A stretch of DNA of 64,000 nucleotides. Origin: an uncultured Caulobacteraceae bacterium (lineage in GTDB: Bacteria > Pseudomonadota > Alphaproteobacteria > Caulobacterales > Caulobacteraceae). A program made the translations under genes and the position numbers. The stretch lies in NCBI GenBank assembly GCA_903872075.1, contig CAIQJF010000004.1, forward strand, positions 30,307 through 94,306, in the 5' to 3' direction. Position 1 is the stretch's first letter, and the number at the start of each line of letters is the position of its first letter. A model generated the notes under the pieces. That model did not search any database, was not told the origin of the DNA, and saw only the letters and a program-made list of their open reading frames with translations. Below, piece after piece: positions 55,294 through 64,000 of the stretch.

Positions 55294-57228
55294 ATGGCAT
55301 CGGCGCGAGATACGGCCGGAGCGATTGCGGTGTTGCTGCTTTCAGCCACCTCACCGCGCGCGGCCGGCGCCGCGCCGCTGGAGGTCTACGGTCGACTGCC
55401 GTTCATCGAGCAGGCCGCCCTGTCGCCGGACGGATTGCGTGTGGCGTTCGCGGTCACCGATGGCGAGACCCGCAAAATCATCGTCAAACGCCTGGACACC
55501 GGCGCGATCGTGAACGGCCTGAACGCAGGCGTTCAAAAGATCCGCGGCATCCAATGGGCAGGGGCGAACCACCTCCTGATCACTGGAGGCGTCACCGACT
55601 ACATTCCCTTCGTCGATACGCCGCGGGCGGAGTGGTCGCTTGCGGTGGATTACAACCTGACCAAGAACACGCAGCGAGTCCTCAACTCCAATCTCGATGA
55701 GAGTGTGGGTGATGCTCTGAACGTCATCGAAGACATTCCGCAGGTCCGCATCCTGGACGGACACCCCTTCGCCTTCGTTACGGGAACAGTTTTCGACGCA
55801 GGCCAGGGGCAGTTGGCGCTCATCAAGGTCGACCTCGACCACGACGACCTTGCCCACAAAGTGTTCGGGGGCCTGAAGAACACCACCGGCTACCTCGTCG
55901 ACGCCCACGGCAAACCCCTGGCCATGACCGAATACGACGGCGCCAAGAAGGTGTGGACGCTCCGCGTGTGGAAGGGGAGCGCATGGCATGTCGTGAAACG
56001 GGAGGACGCGCCAATCGATCAGCCGGCCCTTGCCGGTCTCGGCCGGGACGGCGCCTCGATCGCGCTCATTCTCCCCGGAGGGACAGACGGGGTCATGCGC
56101 GAACTTTCGCCGGACGGAGAGACCTGGACCGAGCCGGTCCCCGCACCGGACGGACTGATCTGGGATCCCGCCACCGAAAAGCTGATCGGCCAGAGCTTTT
56201 TGACCGGCGATGAGTCGCGGGTCGAGTTCTTCGACGCCACCGACGCGAAGACCTGGCGGGCGCTCGCAGGGGCTTACCCAGGCGATCGCGTGAACCTGGT
56301 GTCGTCCAGCGCCGATCACCGCAAGTTCATCCTCAAGGTCGATTCCGTGACCGAGGGGCCGGCGTTCGCGTTTGTCGACCTTGACACCCGCAAGGGCGAT
56401 TGGATCGGCGAGGAGTACCAGGGATTGACCTCGCAGGATGTTTCCCCGGTCAAACCGGTGAGCTTCAAGGCTAACGACGGGCTCGCCCTCACCGGCTACC
56501 TCACTCTACCGAAAGGCAAGCCCGCCAAGGCCCTGCCGCTGGTGGTCTTTCCGCACGGCGGCCCTGCGGCGCGGGACGAACCTGGATTTGACTGGTGGGC
56601 GCAGGCCATGGCCTCGCGCGGCTATGCGGTGCTTCAGGTCAACTATCGCGGGTCGGAAGGCTTCGGCTGGGCGTTTCAATCGGCCGGCTTCGGCCAGTGG
56701 GGCCGCAAGATGCAGACCGACCTCTCGGATGGCGTCCGATACCTCGCGGCCGAGGGCGTTATCGACCCGGCCCGGGTGTGCATCGTCGGCGCCAGCTATG
56801 GCGGTTACGCAGCCCTTGCGGGGGTGACTCTTGATCCCGGCGTCTATCGCTGCGCCGCGTCCCTGGCCGGTCCGAGCGATCTCGGGAAGATGCTGAGCTC
56901 CGTCAGGTTCGACGGCGGAGACGCCGCGCGCGCGGTCGAGCGCTACTGGCTCCGCTACATGGGTCCCAGCAGCGAACTTAGGTCGATCTCGCCGGCCTAT
57001 CAGGCGGCGAAGGTGACCGTGCCTGTGCTGCTGATCCACGGCAAGGACGACACGGTGGTCCCCTATGAGCAGAGCCAGGCGATGGCGGACGCCCTTCACA
57101 AGGCCGGGCGGCCGGTGGAATTCGTCACCCTGCGCAAGGAAGACCACTGGCTCTCCCGAGGTGAGACGCGCCTGCAGATGCTTCAGGCCGTGACCGCCTT
57201 TCTTGAGAAGAACAACCCGCCCAATTGA
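55294..57228 (+). CDS. Secreted S9-family prolyl oligopeptidase-like peptidase, copy 1
   Basis: A 644-residue exported serine peptidase (signal peptide TAGAIAVLLLSATSPRAAG). Residues about 35-390 form an open beta-propeller opening with LPFIEQAALSPDGLRVAF. The alpha/beta hydrolase domain begins near KPVSFKANDGLALTGYLTLP and carries the triad Ser501 (VGASYGGYAALAG), Asp586 (LIHGKDDTVVP) and His618 (KEDHWLS). The layout is that of dipeptidyl/acylaminoacyl peptidases; peptide substrate unknown. It is the first of three adjacent copies ending in FLEKNNPP or VEKNNPP; the gap to the second copy is 11 bases. Confidence 0.92.
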   Translation: MASARDTAGAIAVLLLSATSPRAAGAAPLEVYGRLPFIEQAALSPDGLRVAFAVTDGETRKIIVKRLDTGAIVNGLNAGVQKIRGIQWAGANHLLITGGVTDYIPFVDTPRAEWSLAVDYNLTKNTQRVLNSNLDESVGDALNVIEDIPQVRILDGHPFAFVTGTVFDAGQGQLALIKVDLDHDDLAHKVFGGLKNTTGYLVDAHGKPLAMTEYDGAKKVWTLRVWKGSAWHVVKREDAPIDQPALAGLGRDGASIALILPGGTDGVMRELSPDGETWTEPVPAPDGLIWDPATEKLIGQSFLTGDESRVEFFDATDAKTWRALAGAYPGDRVNLVSSSADHRKFILKVDSVTEGPAFAFVDLDTRKGDWIGEEYQGLTSQDVSPVKPVSFKANDGLALTGYLTLPKGKPAKALPLVVFPHGGPAARDEPGFDWWAQAMASRGYAVLQVNYRGSEGFGWAFQSAGFGQWGRKMQTDLSDGVRYLAAEGVIDPARVCIVGASYGGYAALAGVTLDPGVYRCAASLAGPSDLGKMLSSVRFDGGDAARAVERYWLRYMGPSSELRSISPAYQAAKVTVPVLLIHGKDDTVVPYEQSQAMADALHKAGRPVEFVTLRKEDHWLSRGETRLQMLQAVTAFLEKNNPPN

Positions 57229-57239
57229 GGACAGCGGCC

Positions 57240-59183
57240 ATGCCGGACCAGGGTAATCGACCGAGGCGGATCTTCCTGCGCGCAAGGGCAGCGCTCGCGG
57301 TCGCCATCGGGCTCGCCGCCCCGACATTCGGCCGCGCCGCTCCGCTCGACGCCTACGGCCGGCTCCCCAGCCTTGAGACGGTGCGAATCTCTCCCGACGG
57401 CGCCATGCTGGCCAGCGTCTCGACGACCGGCGAACTGCGCAGTGTGGTCGTCCGGCCGGTCGACCAGGCGGAGGCGACGCTCCGGCTGAACTTCGGCGAA
57501 GTGAAGCTACGGGACATCCTGTGGGCCGGCCCGAAGCACGTGATCGCCATCGCCTCGGAAACCGGCATTCCGCAGGACGTGGAAGCGCCGCGCAACGAAC
57601 TGGTCCAGGCCCTGGACATCAACTGGCCGCGCAAGGTCTATCGACCGCTTCTGTTCGGCGTGCCCGACACGCTCAATGTGATCTTCGGCGAGCCGGAAAT
57701 CCGCTTCCTGGACGGCAAACCCTTTGCCTACGTCCGCGGCGTCCAGTTCGTGCGGAACCACGGCCGCATCAGCCTGTTCCGGGTCGATATGGAGGCGGGT
57801 CTCACGGCGATCATGTCCCAGGGGATGTTCGACACCACCAGCTTCACGGTCGACGCCCGCGGCACGCCCATCGCCCGCACTGAATATGATGCGATCAAGA
57901 GCCGCTGGTCGCTCGATCTGTGGAACGGCGAGTGGCGGGAGGTGAACCATGTGGATGCGCCGATCGAGACGCCCCGGTTGCTGGGCCTCGGCCGCGATGG
58001 ACGCGCGATCGCCATCGTGGGCGAAGACGGCGATTGGGCAACGGTGCGCGAAGCATCGGTCGAGCCTGGCGCTGCGGCCACGACTTTTGAGATCGCCGAC
58101 GCAGACGGCCTCATCTGGGATCCGGCCACCTATCGCCTGATCGGCGATGCAGCGCTGGTCGGGGACGAGGGCCGCTACACCTTCTATGACCCGAAGGATC
58201 AGGCCGCCTGGTCGACGGCGGCCAGTCAGTTTCCCGGCGCGCGGGTGGCCTGGGAGTCGTTCACCGATGACCACCGGCTGTGGGTGGTGCGGGTAGACAC
58301 AGGCGCCGACGCGCCGTTCCACGCTCTCGTGGATGTGGTGGCCAAGACGGTGAAGCCGCTCGGCTCGGCCTATGACGGCCTCAAGCCGTCGGACATCGCG
58401 CCGTCCAGGGCCGTCGCGTTCAAAGCCGCCGATGGCCTCGCGCTGACGGGCTATCTGACCCTTCCACGGGACAAGGCCGAGAAGGGACTCCCCCTGGTGG
58501 TGTTGCCGCACGGCGGCCCGGCCAGCCGCGACACGCCGGGGTTCGACTGGTGGGCCCAGGCCCTGGCCTCGCGCGGCTATGCGGTCCTGCGGGTCAATTT
58601 CCGGGGATCGGGTGATCTCAGTAAGGCGCTGCTTGAGGCGGGCTTCGGCCAGTGGGGCCGCAAGATGCAGACGGACCTGTCGGACGGCGTGCGCCACCTC
58701 GCCACCCAGGGCCTGGCGGACCCCGCAAGGGTCTGCATCGTGGGGGCCAGCTACGGCGGCTACGCCGCCCTCGCCGGCGCGACCCTGGACACCGGGGTCT
58801 ACCGCTGCGCCGCCTCCATCGCCGGGCCGTCAGATCTGCCGGCCATGGTCGCTCAGCAGAAGAACCGCCGGGGCGATCAGGGCATGCAGAGCGAGCGGTA
58901 CTGGCTGCGCTTCATGGGTTCGGCCGAGGGGCTGGCCGACATCTCCCCGGCGCGGCATGCCGACAAGGTTTCCATCCCGATCCTGCTGATCCACGGCAAG
59001 GACGACACGGTGGTGCCGTTCGAACAGACCCGGATCATGGCCGACGCCCTGACCAAGGCCGGCAAGCCCTTCACCCTGGTAACCCTCAACAAGGAGGACC
59101 ACTGGCTCTCGCGAAGCGCCACGCGGCTGCAGATGCTGCAGGCGGTGGTCGCCTTTCTTGAAAAGAACAACCCGCCATCATGA
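57240..59183 (+). CDS. Secreted S9-family peptidase, copy 2
   Basis: A 647-residue paralogue of the previous gene. Export segment LRARAALAVAIGLAAPTFG, propeller start AAPLDAYGRLPSLETVRI, hydrolase domain from AVAFKAADGLALTGYLTLPR, with triad Ser504 (GASYGGYAALAGA), Asp589 (HGKDDTVVPFEQ) and His621 (KEDHWLS). ATG 57240 has GAGG nine bases upstream and is preferred to the TTG at 57225. It differs from copy 1 mainly in the propeller, the region that governs access to the active site. Its stop overlaps the ATG of copy 3. Confidence 0.92.
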   Translation: MPDQGNRPRRIFLRARAALAVAIGLAAPTFGRAAPLDAYGRLPSLETVRISPDGAMLASVSTTGELRSVVVRPVDQAEATLRLNFGEVKLRDILWAGPKHVIAIASETGIPQDVEAPRNELVQALDINWPRKVYRPLLFGVPDTLNVIFGEPEIRFLDGKPFAYVRGVQFVRNHGRISLFRVDMEAGLTAIMSQGMFDTTSFTVDARGTPIARTEYDAIKSRWSLDLWNGEWREVNHVDAPIETPRLLGLGRDGRAIAIVGEDGDWATVREASVEPGAAATTFEIADADGLIWDPATYRLIGDAALVGDEGRYTFYDPKDQAAWSTAASQFPGARVAWESFTDDHRLWVVRVDTGADAPFHALVDVVAKTVKPLGSAYDGLKPSDIAPSRAVAFKAADGLALTGYLTLPRDKAEKGLPLVVLPHGGPASRDTPGFDWWAQALASRGYAVLRVNFRGSGDLSKALLEAGFGQWGRKMQTDLSDGVRHLATQGLADPARVCIVGASYGGYAALAGATLDTGVYRCAASIAGPSDLPAMVAQQKNRRGDQGMQSERYWLRFMGSAEGLADISPARHADKVSIPILLIHGKDDTVVPFEQTRIMADALTKAGKPFTLVTLNKEDHWLSRSATRLQMLQAVVAFLEKNNPPS

Positions 59184-61105
59184 CCCGACTCGCAATTCTG
59201 GCGGCTCTCTGCGTCTCGCTCGCCCTCGGCGGCCGCGCCGTGGCCGCGCCCCTGGAGGCCTATGGCAAGCTTCCCGCCATTGAGGACGCGGCCCTGTCGC
59301 CGGACGGCAAGATGCTGGCCTATGAGGTCACCGACGGCGACAACCGGACAATCGTCGTGAAGAGTCTGGCGACCGGCAAGGTGCTCAGCGGCATCCGGGC
59401 CGGCGAACACAAGGTCCGGAGCATCGCCTGGGCGGGCCCCAACCACGTGATCATCGCATTGAGCGTGGCAACCCACCTGACGGGCTTCATGATGGGCCGC
59501 GCCGAGTGGTGGACTGTGATCGACTACAATCTGATCACCCGCAAGCAGCGGCCGCTGCTCGACAATATCGCCGACAGCAATGAGCAGTTGGAGCGGATGA
59601 ACGTCGTCTATGGCTCACCGGACATCCGCTTCATCGACGGCCATCCCTATGCCTTCGCCACGGGTCAGGTCTTCGTCGATCATGAGGGCCGCTTCGGCCT
59701 GTTCAAGGTCGATCTCGACCATGACGACCGTTCCACCGTGGTCTTCCAGGGCTTCAAGAACACCACCGGCTATGTGGTCGACGCCCACGGAACGCCGATT
59801 GCCGAGGACGAATACGATGGCGACGCCAAGCGCTGGTCCCTGAAGATCTGGGACGGTCACTGGCGGGAGGTGAAAGCCCTGGACGCCGTGATCGAGGGGC
59901 CTTCGCTGATCGGCCTCGGGCGCGACGGCAAATCGATTGTCGTCCGGTTTCCCGAGGGCAAGGAGGTCGTGACGCGTGAGCTTTCGCCCGACGGCGGCAA
60001 GTGGACCGAGGTGACCCGGGACGCCTTCGATCTGCTTTACGATCCAGCCACCTACCGGCTGATCGGCCAGACGACGCGGACGTCGGAGGGACACCACATC
60101 AGCTTCTACGACGAGGCCGATCAGCGGACCTGGGCCGCCGTGGTCAAGGCCTACAAGGACAGCGAGATCATGCTGAACTCGTTCAGCGACGATCATCGCC
60201 GGTTCGTCCTGCGGATCGATTCCCTGACCGACGGACCAAGCTACGCCCTCGTCGACATGGACGCCCACAGCGGCGACTGGATCGGCGATGAATACGACCA
60301 GCTCAAGCCCGAGGACATCGGCCCCAAACAGGCCGTCGCCTTCAAGGCCAAGGACGGCTTCGACCTGAACGGTTATCTGACTCTCCCCCACGGCCGCGCG
60401 GCAAAAGGCCTGCCCCTGATCGTCTTCCCGCACGGGGGGCCCGCGGGCTGGGACGGACCCGGGTTCGACTGGTGGGTCCAGGCCATGGCTTCGCGCGGCT
60501 TCGCGGTGTTGCAGGTCAATTTCCGCGGTTCCGACGGCTTCGGCTGGGATTTCCTGTCGGCGGGGTTCGGGGAGTGGGGCCGCAAGATGCAGACCGACCT
60601 GTCGGACGGCGTGCGCTTCCTGGCCGCCCGGGGCGATATCGATCCGAAGCGGGTCTGCATCGTCGGAGCCAGCTACGGCGGCTATGCGGCCCTGGCCGGG
60701 GCCGCCCTCGACACCGGAGTGTATCGCTGCGCGGTGGCCGTCGCCGGCATCTCCGACCTGCCGCGGTTCCTGGCCGACATCCGCGAGGACCAGGGCCGAG
60801 AGGACACGGCCACCCGCCGCTACTGGCTGCGCTATCTGGGCGACAGGGCCAAGCTGGCGGAGATCTCACCTGCCCGTCAGATCGACCGCGTGACGATCCC
60901 CGTTCTGCTGATCCACGGCCGCGAGGACACCGTCGTCCCCTTCGTGCAGAGCCAGATCATGGTCGACGCCCTGAAGAAGGCCGGCAAGCCGGCGGACTTC
61001 GTCGTCCTCGACCGCGAGGACCACCACCTCTCCCACGGCCAGACCCGGCTGCAGATGCTGCGCGAGACGATGAATTTCGTGGAGAAGAACAACCCGCCGA
61101 ACTGA
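59180..61105 (+). CDS. Secreted S9-family peptidase, copy 3
   Basis: A 641-residue third paralogue with a clear signal peptide (LAILAALCVSLALGGRAVAA). The propeller opens with LEAYGKLPAIEDAALSPDGK, closest to copy 1. The hydrolase domain has Ser498 (GASYGGYAALAGA), Asp583 (LLIHGREDTVVPF) and His615 (REDHHLS). All three copies keep a complete triad, so each should be active. The start overlaps the copy 2 stop (ATGA); a convergent serine hydrolase gene ends five bases after its stop. Confidence 0.92.
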   Translation: MTRLAILAALCVSLALGGRAVAAPLEAYGKLPAIEDAALSPDGKMLAYEVTDGDNRTIVVKSLATGKVLSGIRAGEHKVRSIAWAGPNHVIIALSVATHLTGFMMGRAEWWTVIDYNLITRKQRPLLDNIADSNEQLERMNVVYGSPDIRFIDGHPYAFATGQVFVDHEGRFGLFKVDLDHDDRSTVVFQGFKNTTGYVVDAHGTPIAEDEYDGDAKRWSLKIWDGHWREVKALDAVIEGPSLIGLGRDGKSIVVRFPEGKEVVTRELSPDGGKWTEVTRDAFDLLYDPATYRLIGQTTRTSEGHHISFYDEADQRTWAAVVKAYKDSEIMLNSFSDDHRRFVLRIDSLTDGPSYALVDMDAHSGDWIGDEYDQLKPEDIGPKQAVAFKAKDGFDLNGYLTLPHGRAAKGLPLIVFPHGGPAGWDGPGFDWWVQAMASRGFAVLQVNFRGSDGFGWDFLSAGFGEWGRKMQTDLSDGVRFLAARGDIDPKRVCIVGASYGGYAALAGAALDTGVYRCAVAVAGISDLPRFLADIREDQGREDTATRRYWLRYLGDRAKLAEISPARQIDRVTIPVLLIHGREDTVVPFVQSQIMVDALKKAGKPADFVVLDREDHHLSHGQTRLQMLRETMNFVEKNNPPN

Positions 61106-61110
61106 GCCGT

Positions 61111-62472
61111 CTATTTTTCAGGATGAGTCAGGGCCTGATAGACCAGGGTGCGGGCCTGGCCGCCGAGATCGTCGCCGCCGCTGCCGCCGAAGCGCTGGAT
61201 CATGCCCACGAAGATCACGTCCCGCGTGGGATCGACCCAGAACCAGGTGCCCGCCGCGCCGCCCCAGCTGAGGGTCCCGGCGCCCTCGAGCAGGCCCGCC
61301 TTGCGCGGATCGTTGACCACCATGAAGTCCAGGCCGAAGCCCACGGCCTCATTGAAGCGCGCCGTGTTGGTGCCGTTGGACGAGACCAGGACGTTCTGCG
61401 GGATGACGTTGGTTCCCATCAGCTCGACCGTGGCCGGACTGAGGATCCGCACGCCCTCAAGCTCACCCTTGTTGAGGATCATCTGGCTGAAACGGGCGTA
61501 GTCGCGGGTCGAGGAGACCAGGCCCCCACCGCCGGATTCCATCTCCGGGGGCTTGGTGAAGTCCTGCACGCCGCTGCCGAACAGCGACTTGGCCTCGGCG
61601 ATCTTCCCGGCCGTCTTGTCGAAATAGTAGACCGCCGCCAGGCGGCCCGCCTTGGCCGAGGGCACATAGAAGGACGTGTCGGTCATCTTCAGCGGGGCAA
61701 AGACATGCTCCTGCAGGAACTGCCCCAGGGTCTGGCCCGACAGCTTCTCGACGATATAGCCCTGGATATCGACGGCGCTGGAATACTCCCAGCTGGTCCC
61801 AGGCTGGAACTTCAGCGGGATCTCGGCCGTGCGGTCGATCATCTGCTTGAGACCGTGCGCGCCCAGGACGCGCTTCTCGCGGTAGAGCTTATCCACCGGG
61901 TTCACATCGCCCAGGCCATAGCCGAAGCCGGCGGTGTGGCTCATCAGTTCGCGCATGGTGGGCGAGCGCTTGGCGTCCTCCACGGTGATCTTGCCGTCCG
62001 GTCCGGCGCCGGCGAGCACCTTGAGACTGGCGAATTCGGGAACGTAGCGGGTGACCGGGTCGTCCAGGCGCCACTTGCCCTCCTCGAAGAGGATCATCAT
62101 GGCGACGCCCGTCAGGGGCTTGGTCATGGAATAGATGCGGAACAGGGCGTCCTTATCCATGGGCTTGCCGGTGGCGAGGCTGGCCTTGCCGTAGGTCCGG
62201 AAGCTCACCGTCTTGCCGTGGCGCGCCAGCAGGGTGGTCATGCCGGCCACCCGGCCGTCGGCCACGACCTGGGCCATGTAGTCGTCGAGGCGCTTCAGCC
62301 GCGCGGAGTCGAAACCCACCGCTTCCGCCGAGGCGGCGGGCGCCAGGGCGGCGTCAGGCGCGAGTCGGGTGGCCTTGGCGACGGCCTTCGCCGGCGGATC
62401 GGCCCAGGCCAGCGGCGACGCGGCGAGAAACGCGGCCGCGAAGGCCGTGGCGAGATGGTGCTGGCGAGTCAT
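61111..62472 (-). CDS. Secreted class C beta-lactamase-fold serine hydrolase
   Basis: A 453-residue exported protein (signal peptide ATAFAAAFLAASPLAWA). The serine-beta-lactamase fold shows the SxxK motif RIYSMTKPL (Ser115, Lys118), the YxS motif WEYSSAVDIQG, and LSWGGAAGTWFWVDP near the end in the position of KTG. Such proteins are more often esterases (EstB type) or peptidases than true beta-lactamases. Convergent with the S9 peptidase cluster. Confidence 0.88.
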   Translation of the reverse strand: MTRQHHLATAFAAAFLAASPLAWADPPAKAVAKATRLAPDAALAPAASAEAVGFDSARLKRLDDYMAQVVADGRVAGMTTLLARHGKTVSFRTYGKASLATGKPMDKDALFRIYSMTKPLTGVAMMILFEEGKWRLDDPVTRYVPEFASLKVLAGAGPDGKITVEDAKRSPTMRELMSHTAGFGYGLGDVNPVDKLYREKRVLGAHGLKQMIDRTAEIPLKFQPGTSWEYSSAVDIQGYIVEKLSGQTLGQFLQEHVFAPLKMTDTSFYVPSAKAGRLAAVYYFDKTAGKIAEAKSLFGSGVQDFTKPPEMESGGGGLVSSTRDYARFSQMILNKGELEGVRILSPATVELMGTNVIPQNVLVSSNGTNTARFNEAVGFGLDFMVVNDPRKAGLLEGAGTLSWGGAAGTWFWVDPTRDVIFVGMIQRFGGSGGDDLGGQARTLVYQALTHPEK

Positions 62473-62588
62473 GGTGTCCCCCGGAGATTGGACTGAAGTG
62501 TAAGGCCGCGAGGCGGATCGGCAAGTCTCGGCGATGGCCCAGATCCCGCGCGTCCGCTATCCATCGGCAAAAGCGCGGGGAGCGAACC

Positions 62589-63428
62589 ATGATCGAGACC
62601 AGGACCCTGACGGTCGGCGAGCACGCCTTCACCGTCGATCTGGCGGGGCCGGAGAGCGGGCCGCCGGTGCTGCTGCTGCACGGCTTTCCCGAAACCCGGC
62701 ACATGTGGCGCGCGCAGCTCGAGGCCCTGGGCGCGCAGGGCTTTCGCGCCGCGGCGCCGGATCAGCGCGGCTATTCGGCCGGGGCCAGGCCGGCGGGGAC
62801 AGAGGCCTACGACACAGCCAACCTCATCGCCGACGCCCTTGGACTGATGCACGCCCTGGGCGCCGATCGGTTCGACCTTGTCGGACACGACTGGGGCGGT
62901 CAGATCGCCTGGCTGATCGCCGCCGGACACACCGAACGGGTCAGGTCGCTGAGCGTCTTTTCCCGGCCTCACCCCGCCGCCTTCGCCCGGGCCATGGCCG
63001 AGGACAAGGCGCAGGCGGAGCGGTCGCGACACCACCGCGCGTTCCGCGAGGCCGACGCCGTGGCGCGGATGCGCGCGGCGAACCTGAAACCGCTGCGCGA
63101 GGCCGTCCTCAGCCAGGGCGTGCCGCCGGACTCGGCGGAGATCTACATGTCCACCCTCATGGAGCCCGGCGGCATCGAGGGCGCGATGAGTTGGTATCGC
63201 GCCACGGGGATCGCCGCGGCGGACACGCCGGCGGTGAGCGTCTCCACCCTCTATGTCTGGGGGGAGGCCGATGCGACGGTGGGCCGGCGGGCGGCGGAAC
63301 TGACGGCGGACTACGTGACCGGGCCCTACCGCTTCGAGACCCTGCCCGAGGCCGGGCATTTCCTGGTGGATCAGTTCCCAGCGCGGATCTCAGCCCTGAT
63401 CGCAGAACACCTCGCCGCGCGACCCTGA
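62589..63428 (+). CDS. Epoxide-hydrolase-like alpha/beta hydrolase
   Basis: A 279-residue hydrolase with the oxyanion HGFPETRHMW motif, nucleophile Asp101 in DLVGHDWGGQIAWL, and late PEAGHFLVDQFP for the His. An Asp nucleophile in GHDWGG is typical of epoxide hydrolases and haloacid or haloalkane dehalogenases. The preferred substrate is not predictable. It diverges from the serine hydrolase gene (116 bases). Confidence 0.85.
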   Translation: MIETRTLTVGEHAFTVDLAGPESGPPVLLLHGFPETRHMWRAQLEALGAQGFRAAAPDQRGYSAGARPAGTEAYDTANLIADALGLMHALGADRFDLVGHDWGGQIAWLIAAGHTERVRSLSVFSRPHPAAFARAMAEDKAQAERSRHHRAFREADAVARMRAANLKPLREAVLSQGVPPDSAEIYMSTLMEPGGIEGAMSWYRATGIAAADTPAVSVSTLYVWGEADATVGRRAAELTADYVTGPYRFETLPEAGHFLVDQFPARISALIAEHLAARP

Positions 63429-63445
63429 TGGCTTGAGCCGCCGGA

Positions 63446-63931
63446 TCAGGCCTGCCGGGCGATCGTCGCGAGGTTCGGCTTGGGGATGGCGGCGGAGAAC
63501 GGGCCCTTGTCCTTGGCGCGGTTCATGGCGAATTCCGCCCAGGCGGTGACGAACCCGGCCGGGGTGTTCGGCGCCGAGACCAGGGGCGTGAGGGTGAGCC
63601 GTCGGCCGCGCGCGGCGGCCTGGACCTTGGCCCACAGATCAAGCTCGCCCTCGGGGCCCGGACCGCGACCGGCCAGGACGTCGGCGACGCTCCGCGCCTC
63701 GTCCGACACGACGCCGAGGGTCAGCGGCGAGGCGTCCGCCGCGGGCGGCGGCAGGTCGGCCAGGGTCGCGGCCAACACCGTCAGGGTCATGCGCAGGCTC
63801 GTTGTCTGCCGCTCGCCCCCGGCCCAGCCGACCGGCGGGCCGCCGTCGAGGCGCAGCCGCGCCCAGCCGCCGCAACGAAAGGCCGGGTGGGCGACGGCGC
63901 CGATCCAGAGGCGGGGGACGGAAGTAGTCAT
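63446..63931 (-). CDS. RNase HI-like protein lacking most catalytic acids
   Basis: A 161-residue protein that follows the RNase HI layout by eye: GGWARLRLDGGPPVGWAGGE for the first strands, RQTTSLRMTLTVLAATLADL for the TTNNRMEL helix, VVSDEARSVADVLAG for the TDSxYV segment, and ELDLWAKVQAAARGRRLTL for the DLWxxL helix. Of the four catalytic carboxylates only the one in VVSDEA (Asp77) remains: the RMEL Glu is Thr49, and the first and last Asp are missing. It is probably a non-catalytic nucleic-acid binding protein. The assignment is from remembered family features, not a search. Confidence 0.45.
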   Translation of the reverse strand: MTTSVPRLWIGAVAHPAFRCGGWARLRLDGGPPVGWAGGERQTTSLRMTLTVLAATLADLPPPAADASPLTLGVVSDEARSVADVLAGRGPGPEGELDLWAKVQAAARGRRLTLTPLVSAPNTPAGFVTAWAEFAMNRAKDKGPFSAAIPKPNLATIARQA

Positions 63932-64000
63932 GGCGTCGCGGCTTAACGACCCCAGGCCCGCCGCGCTACAGAGACCATCAAATCAGACGAGGCGAGGAGT

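Noticed and set aside
61111..62472. True beta-lactamase resistance gene
   Set aside because: The SxxK fold is shared by many esterases and peptidases; the C-terminal KTG-type motif is not typical, so resistance is not claimed.

Overview
The window is a high-GC, gene-dense alphaproteobacterial chromosome segment, most likely from the Caulobacteraceae (Caulobacter, Phenylobacterium or a near relative). The strongest pointers are gcrA, the cell-cycle regulator gene typical of this group, and several PEPxxWA-CTERM proteins. MetZ-type methionine synthesis, an Entner-Doudoroff operon, DUF3606 and DUF2093 proteins and many start/stop-overlapping gene pairs fit the same assignment. Genes fill almost the whole window. 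Most of the very long antisense reading frames are shadows caused by the GC content.

Layout. 1-4.9 kb: end of a two-permease RND efflux operon and its outer-membrane channel lipoprotein. 4.9-9.6 kb: small stress-type and secreted proteins, a Tat-exported methyltransferase-like protein and a large secreted amidohydrolase. 9.7-15.3 kb: three PEPxxWA-CTERM proteins around a NarL-type two-component system; the third carries two different internal repeat arrays. 15.3-18.9 kb: a patchy, flexible zone with an SnoaL-like protein, an AT-rich palindromic gap, a small sulfotransferase, two tRNA-Gly genes enclosing the relic of a PIN-toxin module, a truncated PEP-CTERM remnant and a VOC protein.

18.9-31.4 kb: an NHL-propeller protein, an unknown protein, dCTP deaminase, metZ-apaG, then a sugar block. 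That block has a GluP/FucP-type importer diverging from ROK sugar kinase-zwf-edd-eda, which would take imported hexose through the Entner-Doudoroff route. A RelA/SpoT-type HD hydrolase and Hsp33 follow. 31.4-37.4 kb: alpha-galactosidase, a DUF1003 protein, argF, argD and an ABC-2 permease. 37.4-44.5 kb: gcrA with an unusual leader, xseA, a lipid A acyltransferase, hisN, a lysophospholipase and SCP2 pair, a small heat-shock protein and gpmA.

44.6-55.2 kb: an envelope-sugar block with a phosphomannomutase/phosphoglucomutase, glmM, glmS, galU, a GT4 and a GT9 glycosyltransferase, ending in infC, plus an unexplained large lipoprotein. Together these enzymes convert fructose-6-P and glucose-6-P into GlcNAc-type and UDP-glucose precursors and probably use them for surface glycans. 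55.3-63.9 kb: a tandem triplet of secreted S9 peptidases, a serine hydrolase, an epoxide-hydrolase-like protein and a protein resembling RNase HI without its catalytic acids.

Most interesting points: a GT4 gene whose only well-placed start is AUC behind a perfect GGAGG, 2.2 kb upstream of infC, which itself starts with AUU; the two-array PEP-CTERM protein; the toxin relic between paired tRNA-Gly genes; the RNase H-like pseudoenzyme; and the duplicated signal-peptide genes with a His-rich tail.
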